Assembly (NCBI GenBank): GCA_002344565.1
Contig: DDTZ01000074.1
Location: 1 to 25,305 of the forward strand
Length of the DNA: 25,305 nt
DNA from: Bdellovibrionaceae bacterium UBA2351
Lineage (GTDB): Bacteria; Bdellovibrionota; Bdellovibrionia; Bdellovibrionales; Bdellovibrionaceae
Direction: 5' to 3'
Position 1 is the first letter of the stretch. Each line of letters opens with the position of its first letter. Below, piece after piece: positions 8,000 through 13,946 of this stretch. Both the position numbers and the translations under genes were made by a program. The notes beneath the pieces were generated by a model. It was given only the letters and a program-made list of their open reading frames with translations, was not told the DNA's origin and made no database searches.

Positions 8000-9247
8000 T
8001 TATTTAGTAGCGCCTGCTTTTTGCTGACCTTCAACTTTAACCGCAGGTGCTGCCTGGGGTGATGGCTGAGGGGCTGATGTAGGTTGGCCAGCTGTGTTCG
8101 ATGACGCGGGCGATTTGATCGCTTCATTGGGAATAAAGATTCCATCCTTAGTGTATTTCACTTTTGTTAAATCCACTTCTGGTCCGTTAGGGCCTACAAC
8201 TACCTTGTTTTGTTGCTGAAAAACGGTTCCCAGGGTTCTGGACGATCTATCGACAATTGGTGCAGGGGGAGTTCCGTCGTCACGTAATTTTGTTTCGGGT
8301 TTGCCTGGAATCTGTTTTTCATCTTTGGCAATGGATGCTGCTGGAGTTCTGTAACGACTTGCACACCAATCACCGCCAACGCGTTGTATTTTTCCTGCTG
8401 CATTTTTTCTTTTTGTGCTTCCATTGTAAGTTGCTATTTCGCACTCTTCGTAAATGGCTGTACATGCCGCGTAGGCGTCGGCAGCCGATGAGTACTTGGG
8501 CGCATAGTTTTGTTCGATGTCATTTAGGCAGTCTGGTATTTCGCTATTTGGTCTATAGCCCAAGTCATCGCTACCTCGATTGAGGGCAGATGCGCGACGT
8601 TTTTTATAGAATTCTTGCTGTTGTTCGTAAGGCATTTGGAAATAGGAAGGATTGTCTGTACTTAAAAAGAACTCTTCTTTGGCGTTGTCAAAACTGTATT
8701 GGCCAACTTCTTTTGCAGCTTTATCGCGTATTTTTTCATCTTCGCTTCCAGATAAAACGTATTTATCTGAATTCATGCGATCAATAAAATTTTTATAATC
8801 TACATTTTTAGTTTTTGATTTTACTTTGCCTTGAGTGCAGTAGCCGGAACCTAACAGCATCTGAATCACATTTTTTTGCATTCTAGCCCGTGCTGTTAAA
8901 TCGACGGGGCCAGCCGATGTGTGGACTGACTCTGATGCTAGTCCGCTGATGCTTCTGCGGTAGAGGCTTTTTTTTCCGGTTTTGTTAGAGAGTGCATGTT
9001 GAGGGTCTTTTTCGTCGTCGAATAAAGAAGTGGCCTCACGTGATATGAGCCCCAGCATACCAAGAAAATTTTCATCTGGAGCGGGTCTCCCTGCTTTTTT
9101 TAATCCACACACTATGCATGATAGCTGAGTTTTATTTATAAAGTCGGATGCTGTGCAAACATCCTTGTCGCCTTCGTATTCTGATTGGTTGGCTTGCGCG
9201 CCAGCAACAAAAAGGGATATTAAAATGATTTTATAAAATAGTTTCAT
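8000..9247 (-). CDS. Secreted eight-cysteine protein of unknown function
   Basis: 415 residues from the ATG at 9247. An in-frame GTG at 9259 is rejected because it lies inside the ribosome-binding site GTGAGG that serves this ATG. Sec signal peptide about residues 1-19 (AGAQA cut). The mature part has eight cysteines, including CIVC (44-47), an even number that suits periplasmic or extracellular disulfides. The middle is charged and rich in Tyr/Gln/Lys; the last 45 residues are a Pro/Ala/Gln-rich low-complexity tail. No family recognised. It lies 80 bases after pyrE on the same strand and may share its transcript. Its initiation region folds into a strong hairpin (separate entry). Confidence 0.72.
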   Translation of the reverse strand: MKLFYKIILISLFVAGAQANQSEYEGDKDVCTASDFINKTQLSCIVCGLKKAGRPAPDENFLGMLGLISREATSLFDDEKDPQHALSNKTGKKSLYRRSISGLASESVHTSAGPVDLTARARMQKNVIQMLLGSGYCTQGKVKSKTKNVDYKNFIDRMNSDKYVLSGSEDEKIRDKAAKEVGQYSFDNAKEEFFLSTDNPSYFQMPYEQQQEFYKKRRASALNRGSDDLGYRPNSEIPDCLNDIEQNYAPKYSSAADAYAACTAIYEECEIATYNGSTKRKNAAGKIQRVGGDWCASRYRTPAASIAKDEKQIPGKPETKLRDDGTPPAPIVDRSSRTLGTVFQQQNKVVVGPNGPEVDLTKVKYTKDGIFIPNEAIKSPASSNTAGQPTSAPQPSPQAAPAVKVEGQQKAGATK

Positions 9248-9288
9248 CAGACACCTCACTTAATTGTGTCGGTGTCTGATTTTGAAAC
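9241..9288 (-). promoter_or_regulatory. Hairpin enclosing the start codon and part of the ribosome-binding site
   Basis: On the plus strand ATCAGACACC (9246-9255) is perfectly repeated inverted as GGTGTCTGAT (9271-9280), with a 15-base loop. GTTTC (9241-9245) and GAAAC (9284-9288) extend the stem past a 3-base bulge. In the minus-strand RNA this makes a stem of about 15 bp. The whole AUG (9247-9245) and two bases of the GAGG (9257-9254) are paired, which would block initiation unless the stem opens. It may be a translational control element. It is not a clean terminator, because the U-rich tract is only loosely adjacent. Confidence 0.6.
9254..9257 (-). promoter_or_regulatory. Ribosome-binding site deciding the 9247 start
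   Basis: GAGG, six bases upstream of the ATG at 9247. The longer frame would start at a GTG that includes this site, so 9247 is the better start. Confidence 0.6.
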
Positions 9289-9327
9289 TTTATAGGTCCA
9301 GGCTTAAGACAATGGTCTAATTTGTTT

Positions 9328-9855
9328 CTAGCGAGTTGAGTTCTTTAGTTCTTCGCCGGTAAACAAGTACTTCAGATTCAAATTCGCTTTTTTGAATTCG
9401 GGGCTGTCCGCATTGCCTCTTAAAATAGTGCACAGAACAGTGTCGATTATAGCATTTGAATTTCGCAGGTCCTGTACCGATGTTAGAACCTGTCCTCCTG
9501 TTGTAATTACATCTTCAATCACGCACAGTTTTTTTCCCACTATGTCGATGCCCTCTGCGAATAAGCATGTCCCATAATCTTTTGCTTTTTTACGGACAAA
9601 GACAACGGGGATACCTGTTTCTAAACTAAGTGCCGTAGCTATTGGAATGCCACCCATTTCGAGGCCAGCAAGAGCTTCTGTACCGGCAGGAACCATTGGC
9701 TTTAATAACTCGGCTACTGGTTTTAAAAGGTGAGGCATAGATTCGAAACGGTATTTATCAAAATACTCGTTTGAAGTCTGCCCAGAGCGCAATTTGAACG
9801 TACCCGTTAAGTAGCAAATATCGTAGATTTTTTTAGCGAGTTCTTGTTTGGTCAT
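9328..9855 (-). CDS. pyrE: Orotate phosphoribosyltransferase
   Basis: Converts orotate and PRPP to orotidine 5'-phosphate in pyrimidine synthesis, in the cytoplasm. 175 residues, at the short end for the family. The PRPP-binding motif VIEDVITTGGQV is intact. Upstream segments LAGLEMGGIPIA and VFVRKKAKDYGT (the lysine-rich catalytic loop) are typical of PyrE; KDYGT replaces the common KxHG form. No ribosome-binding site is seen before the ATG, and a promoter-like pair lies so close that the message may be leaderless (separate entry). Divergent from the small membrane protein at 9998; followed by a secreted-protein gene on the same strand. No other pyr gene is nearby. Confidence 0.93.
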   Translation of the reverse strand: MTKQELAKKIYDICYLTGTFKLRSGQTSNEYFDKYRFESMPHLLKPVAELLKPMVPAGTEALAGLEMGGIPIATALSLETGIPVVFVRKKAKDYGTCLFAEGIDIVGKKLCVIEDVITTGGQVLTSVQDLRNSNAIIDTVLCTILRGNADSPEFKKANLNLKYLFTGEELKNSTR

Positions 9856-9862
9856 GGTTAAC

Positions 9863-9891
9863 TAGATACCAAGCAGCCGGGGAACTGTCCA
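9863..9891 (-). promoter_or_regulatory. Possible pyrE promoter giving a leaderless message
   Basis: Read on the minus strand: TGGACA (9891-9886), a 17-base spacer, then TATCTA (9868-9863). The -35 matches TTGACA at 5 of 6; the -10 is weak. Seven bases separate the -10 from the pyrE ATG, placing the predicted start at or next to the A of ATG. This fits the absence of a ribosome-binding site. Confidence 0.35.
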
Positions 9892-9934
9892 TCAGCGGAA
9901 ATGGCACACCATTGCTAGAGCTTTTTCCTAAGTT

Positions 9935-9964
9935 TTGACTTACGGCTCTTGACCACCTTATGAT
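9935..9964 (+). promoter_or_regulatory. Sigma70-like promoter for the small membrane protein gene
   Basis: TTGACT (9935-9940), an 18-base spacer, TATGAT (9959-9964). Each box matches its consensus at 5 of 6. The predicted start would leave a leader of about 25 bases, with a GAGGG ribosome-binding site before the ATG at 9998. Confidence 0.6.
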
Positions 9965-9987
9965 CGAGACTGGACCTAACTTTCCGT

Positions 9988-9992
9988 GAGGG
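9988..9992 (+). promoter_or_regulatory. Ribosome-binding site deciding the 9998 start
   Basis: GAGGG, five bases before the ATG at 9998. The longer frame would start at a GTG (9986) that overlaps this site and is therefore unlikely. Confidence 0.6.
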
Positions 9993-9997
9993 TTTAT

Positions 9998-10222
9998 ATG
10001 TTTTGGGACTACTACTATCCGTTGTTGTTTTTGGTGTTAAGTGCGTGCATTTTGTTTTTTGGGCTACGAAAAGAGGTTCGAAAGTTCAATAGTCATGAAG
10101 CCCCGGCATTAATGGATCGAGTTTATTTTGGCTTTAACTTTTTATTAGTCCTTGTTTTTGGCGGTACGTTCTTCGCCGGCAGTATCATTCGTTTGGTTTA
10201 TTTGATGACTAAAAGCGCATAA
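9998..10222 (+). CDS. Small two-helix membrane protein
   Basis: 74 residues from the ATG at 9998. Two hydrophobic stretches, about residues 4-23 and 45-67, are separated by a short basic and polar loop (RKEVRKFNSHEAP). The N-terminus is aromatic (FWDYYYP). Likely an inner-membrane protein with both ends on the same side. A good promoter and ribosome-binding site support it as a real gene. No family is recognised. The next gene on the same strand begins 29 bases later and could share its transcript. Confidence 0.65.
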   Translation: MFWDYYYPLLFLVLSACILFFGLRKEVRKFNSHEAPALMDRVYFGFNFLLVLVFGGTFFAGSIIRLVYLMTKSA

Positions 10223-10251
10223 GGCGCTGAAAAATTTAAAATAAACAATTC

Positions 10252-10992
10252 ATGAAAAATGACTATTTAAGCATACTAAGGCCAACAGTTTCTATAGTTA
10301 ATGAAGCCTCCTTCGAGGCAAACAGCAAATCAAAGCTGAACACGGTAAAGTGTTTAAGTGAAGAAGAAAAAAGATCTAAAATTGTTAATACAACCTATAA
10401 TAAAAAGTGGCCAGATGGCCGTATTTATGGGGTATCTAAAGATGGTACGTACACCTCCCACTCTGTATCTCCCTATTCAAAAGTTTTTTTAGATAACTTA
10501 GAGGAGAAAATTAAACCTTTGGTTCTTGCATTAAAAGAAAAAGGTTATCTATCTCTAAGCAGCTGTGAAGGTCATTCAATCTATTTTAGGCGTTACGTGA
10601 CTTTGATTTTTCCTAGTCAGGAGACGGCGTTGGAGTTTCAATCCAGTTTGCCATTCAATCATCTTAAGTTCGATATTAAACACTGTACTGAGTTCCTTAA
10701 CAATAGAGTAGAAGCAGATCGGTATGGTCGAATCGTTGATAGCAAAAAAGAAGTGTCACTCAACGGAGAGCGAGACGGAGCTGTTAAATATATAAATGCG
10801 ATTGCCAATCGAAGCTATCGCGATGCTTGGTTGTTAGATTTGGTAATATCTGATCAGGTTCAGTATACCAAAGGATTGGGCAAGTATTTTAGAAATTGGA
10901 AAGAAATTATTTTTAAGACTTTTTTTATCGACCTATATACCAAAAACTTAACTCGATTTATCAAAGAAAAACTAAAAGCCAATATTTATTAG
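10252..10992 (+). CDS. Orphan protein with an SCEGH motif
   Basis: 246 residues; no signal peptide or membrane helix. A central block reads LSLSSCEGHS (about residues 100-109), then a beta strand and FPSQETALEFQSSL. This resembles small uncharacterised phage and bacterial proteins that carry a T/S-x-SCxGH motif before an alpha/beta segment; that is a memory-based suggestion, not an assignment. The Cys-x-x-His pair could bind metal or be catalytic. The C-terminus is basic and aromatic. The gene looks more AT-rich than its neighbours, and no ribosome-binding site is visible before the ATG, so recent transfer is possible. A strong terminator follows. Confidence 0.6.
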   Translation: MKNDYLSILRPTVSIVNEASFEANSKSKLNTVKCLSEEEKRSKIVNTTYNKKWPDGRIYGVSKDGTYTSHSVSPYSKVFLDNLEEKIKPLVLALKEKGYLSLSSCEGHSIYFRRYVTLIFPSQETALEFQSSLPFNHLKFDIKHCTEFLNNRVEADRYGRIVDSKKEVSLNGERDGAVKYINAIANRSYRDAWLLDLVISDQVQYTKGLGKYFRNWKEIIFKTFFIDLYTKNLTRFIKEKLKANIY

Positions 10993-11001
10993 GTGAAATA
11001 A

Positions 11002-11033
11002 AAAACCCACAATTCTTTCGAATTGTGGGTTTT
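11002..11033. terminator. Strong bidirectional rho-independent terminator
   Basis: A perfect 14-bp stem, AAAACCCACAATTC (11002-11015) and GAATTGTGGGTTTT (11020-11033), with a TTTC loop. A- and T-runs flank it on the proper sides for both strands. It lies between the convergent gene at 10252 and fusA. Confidence 0.92.
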
Positions 11034-11059
11034 ATTGATCTGATTTAAAGAGCTAAGAA

Positions 11060-13177
11060 TTACTTCTTTTGCTCAGCTTCACGCTTAGCTTGATACTTCT
11101 TAACTAGTTCCTCTTGGATATTACGAGGAGCCGGTGAGTACTTAGCAAATTCCATAGAGAATTCACCCTTACCTTTAGTAGCAGAACGTAAATCAGTAGA
11201 GTAGCCGAACATTTCTGTTAACGGAACTTCCGCTTCAATTACGCAGCTTCCTTCGAAGCTAGTAGTACCAACGATAACACCACGACGTTGGTTGATTTGA
11301 CCAACAGCTGCACCTTGATATTCATCAGGGACAGTCGTTTCAAGTTTCATGATTGGCTCAAGAACTGTCGGTTTAGCTTTCAGATAGGCTTCACGCATAG
11401 CAGCCATCGCACAGATTTTGAACGCCATATAGCTAGAATCGACATCATGGTAAGAACCGTCTTCAAGGCTAACGTTAACACCAACGATAGGGAAGCCTAT
11501 CAAAGGACCTTTAGCGCACTGTTCTTGGAAACCTTCTTCAACCGCAGGGATGAATTCTTTAGGAATACGTCCGCCGACAACGTCGTTAGAGAACGCAAAC
11601 GTTGCTTTAGGGTTTTCTGGATCAGGAACAAGAGGAGAGATCTTGCCAACCACTTTCGCGAATTGACCCGAACCACCCGTTTGTTTTTTATGTGTGTAAT
11701 CGTATGGACCGTCTTGCATGATTGTTTCACGGTAAGCAACCTGAGGTTGACCTACAACAACTTCACAATTGAATTCACGTTTCATACGCTCGACGTAGAT
11801 TTCTAAGTGTAACTCGCCCATACCAGAAATGATTGTCTCTGCAGACTCTTCATCACGGTGTACGCGGAACGTAGGGTCTTCTTTTCTGAACTTTTGTAAC
11901 GCTTTAGAAAAGTTGTTTGAGCTTTGTTTATCTTTAGGTGCAACCGCCAAAGAGATAACCGCATCTGGAACGTGCATAGATTGCATAGAAACGTTGATTG
12001 TTCCATCAGTGAACGTATCACCAGACGCACAGTCAACGCCGAAGAACGCTACGATGTCGCCAGAGTAGGCTGTTTGGATCTCATCCATTTTATCAGAGTT
12101 CATACGAACTAAGCGAGGAACTTTGACTTTCTTTTTATCAGTCGTGTTTGTGATGAAGTCACCAACTGAAACTTTACCTTGGTAAATACGCATGTACGTC
12201 AACTGACCAAACTGAGTCTGTTGAAGTTTGAATGCAAGTGCCACAAGAGGTTTTTCTGAATCTGGGAATAAAGGAATTTTTTCCTCGTTTTTATCCAAAT
12301 CAAGAGCGTGTTCACGTTTTTCTTCAGGGGTTGGTAGGTACATGTTAACGCCATCAAGAAGTAACTGAACGCCTTTGTTTTTAAATGCAGATCCACAGAA
12401 CACGGGAACTAATTTCAAGCTGATAACACCGTTACGGATAGCTTTACGGATTTCTTCAACAGTTGGTTCTTCTTCCATAAGGAATTTTTCACCGATGCTA
12501 TCGTCGATGTCCGCAAGTTTACCGATCATTTGTTGGCGGTAATCTTTGGCTTGTTCAACCAATTCGGCAGGGATAGGGATTTCAGTTACTTTTTCGCCAG
12601 ATGAACCTTCGTTCACGTACGCTTTCATAGTTACTAAATCAACCGCACCTTTGTGGTTTTCTTCTAAGCCGATTGGGATTTGCACCATAACTGCGTTCAA
12701 ACGTAGTTTTTCAACTAGTGCATCTTTAACGCGGAATGGGTTAGCACCTTGACGGTCTAATTTGTTTACGAATGCTAAACGAGGAACGCCGTAACGTTTC
12801 ATCTGTCTGTCAACCGTAATTGACTGAGACTGAACGCCGGCAACGCCGCAAAGGACTAGGATTGCGCCGTCAAGTACGCGTAGAGAGCGTTCAACTTCGA
12901 TTGTGAAATCCACGTGCCCCGGAGTATCGATTAAGTTTACAGTGTGGTCTTTCCAGTACACCTGAGTCGCTGCCGACTGGATAGTGATACCTTTTTCACG
13001 CTCTAGATCCATCGAATCCATTGTAGCGCCAACGCCATCTTTACCTTTTACTTCGTGGATCGCATGGATCTTACCGCCGTAGAAAAGGATACGCTCAGAA
13101 AGAGTCGTCTTTCCCGAGTCGATGTGGGCTGAAATACCAATGTTTCTGACAGTGTTTATGTCCCATTTTTTTGACAT
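11060..13177 (-). CDS. fusA: Elongation factor G, spdEFG1/mitochondrial EF-G1-like type
   Basis: GTPase that drives ribosome translocation. 705 residues, full length. GTPase motifs: AHIDSGKT (17-24; most bacterial EF-Gs have HVDAGKT), GIT switch I (63-65), DTPGH (84-88), NKLD (138-141). Segments HEVKGKDGVGA, MDSM, GITIQSAAT, FGQLTY and THKKQ(T/S)GG match human GFM1 closely by memory, placing it in the subfamily described for spirochaetes, planctomycetes, deltaproteobacteria and mitochondria. The domain IV tip and domain V are present. It is not in a str operon here: no rpsL, rpsG or tuf nearby, and it has its own terminator. A ribosome-binding site AGAGGA precedes the ATG. A second EF-G is likely elsewhere (inference). 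Confidence 0.95.
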   Translation of the reverse strand: MSKKWDINTVRNIGISAHIDSGKTTLSERILFYGGKIHAIHEVKGKDGVGATMDSMDLEREKGITIQSAATQVYWKDHTVNLIDTPGHVDFTIEVERSLRVLDGAILVLCGVAGVQSQSITVDRQMKRYGVPRLAFVNKLDRQGANPFRVKDALVEKLRLNAVMVQIPIGLEENHKGAVDLVTMKAYVNEGSSGEKVTEIPIPAELVEQAKDYRQQMIGKLADIDDSIGEKFLMEEEPTVEEIRKAIRNGVISLKLVPVFCGSAFKNKGVQLLLDGVNMYLPTPEEKREHALDLDKNEEKIPLFPDSEKPLVALAFKLQQTQFGQLTYMRIYQGKVSVGDFITNTTDKKKVKVPRLVRMNSDKMDEIQTAYSGDIVAFFGVDCASGDTFTDGTINVSMQSMHVPDAVISLAVAPKDKQSSNNFSKALQKFRKEDPTFRVHRDEESAETIISGMGELHLEIYVERMKREFNCEVVVGQPQVAYRETIMQDGPYDYTHKKQTGGSGQFAKVVGKISPLVPDPENPKATFAFSNDVVGGRIPKEFIPAVEEGFQEQCAKGPLIGFPIVGVNVSLEDGSYHDVDSSYMAFKICAMAAMREAYLKAKPTVLEPIMKLETTVPDEYQGAAVGQINQRRGVIVGTTSFEGSCVIEAEVPLTEMFGYSTDLRSATKGKGEFSMEFAKYSPAPRNIQEELVKKYQAKREAEQKK

Positions 13178-13278
13178 TTTTAGTCCTCTTTCTTATTCCT
13201 TAATTGGTTTTTAACTTTGATTGTTTTTAAAGGATAACGGGTATCATTTTTTTTTATAGAGAGCAAAAGGAGAATTGG

Positions 13279-13314
13279 AGGCGTTCTTCTGCGCCGCGAA
13301 ATTGCGGCCCGCCT
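13279..13314. repeat. GC-rich nested inverted repeat in the fusA/response-regulator gap
   Basis: Outer arms AGGCG (13279-13283) and CGCCT (13310-13314) enclose an inner stem GCCGC (13293-13297) and GCGGC (13304-13308) with loop GAAATT. It stands out as a GC-rich island in a T/A-rich gap of 213 bases that must hold divergent promoters. It would lie in the fusA leader if that promoter is distal. No other feature was recognised in this gap except a possible promoter at 13335-13363. Confidence 0.4.
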
Positions 13315-13334
13315 AAGGTAATAGGGTAAAAATT

Positions 13335-13363
13335 TTAACATCCCCACTGGTCGCTTTTATGCA
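13335..13363 (+). promoter_or_regulatory. Possible promoter of the response-regulator gene
   Basis: TTAACA (13335-13340), 17-base spacer, TATGCA (13358-13363). The -35 matches at 5 of 6; the -10 only at 3 of 6. The position, about 28 bases before the ATG at 13391, is sensible. Confidence 0.35.
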
Positions 13364-13390
13364 AGAATCGTTGATATAGGAAGTTATTGC

Positions 13391-13915
13391 ATGACGGGAA
13401 CACGAGTACTCTTAGTAGATGATGAAGTGGATTTGTTAGATATTTTGAAAATGGACATGGAAGCACTTGGATATGAAGCTATGACTGCCAATAACGGGCA
13501 AGAGGCTTTAAATATCATGAAAAAAGTGAAAGATGGTAGCTTGTGGATCAATGCCGTTTTGTCGGACATCAATATGCCGATAATGAACGGTTTGATTTTT
13601 TTGAAAGAATTGCGTGCGATGGGCCTGGAAACTCCATTTGTATTTTTTTCTGGTTATGGCGATAAAGAGAAAACCATTGAGGCGCTTCGTTTGGGCGCAT
13701 TGGACTTTCTGGAAAAGCCATATGACCCCGACATGTTGATGGCAACCATGAAAAAAGCCTGCGATTTAGGCATTAAAATGAAAAAAATTGAAGATGAGTT
13801 GGATGCTTTGGTAAAAGATCGTAATATTCCGGCGGCCGAGGTCGAAAAATTTAAGCGCGTTCAACGTGAAATGTTGAAAGTCAAAATGATGAGTGAAGGC
13901 ACTCCGAAAAAGTAA
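13391..13915 (+). CDS. Single-domain response regulator with a helical tail
   Basis: 174 residues. CheY-like receiver domain (1 to about 125) with the acidic pair Asp10/Asp11, phospho-acceptor Asp59 in LSDINMP, switch Ser87 in FFSGYGD and Lys109 in EKPYDP. No DNA-binding or enzymatic output domain: the last 45 residues are a charged, probably helical tail (KKIEDELDALVKD...). No sensor kinase is adjacent, so the partner is unknown. The ribosome-binding site AGGAAG lies 8 bases before the ATG. The 3' end is close to recQ (31 bases), and the three genes up to aat may be one transcript. Confidence 0.9.
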   Translation: MTGTRVLLVDDEVDLLDILKMDMEALGYEAMTANNGQEALNIMKKVKDGSLWINAVLSDINMPIMNGLIFLKELRAMGLETPFVFFSGYGDKEKTIEALRLGALDFLEKPYDPDMLMATMKKACDLGIKMKKIEDELDALVKDRNIPAAEVEKFKRVQREMLKVKMMSEGTPKK

Positions 13916-13946
13916 TCGGCTAAAACAATCTGCACCCGGGCCTAAA

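Noticed and set aside
8257..8583. 108-codon plus-strand frame opposite the secreted-protein gene
   Set aside because: Shadow of a gene that has a signal peptide, a ribosome-binding site and a consistent cysteine pattern.
11288..11806. 172-codon plus-strand frame opposite fusA
   Set aside because: Lies within a highly conserved EF-G gene; Phe/Arg/Thr-rich antisense composition.
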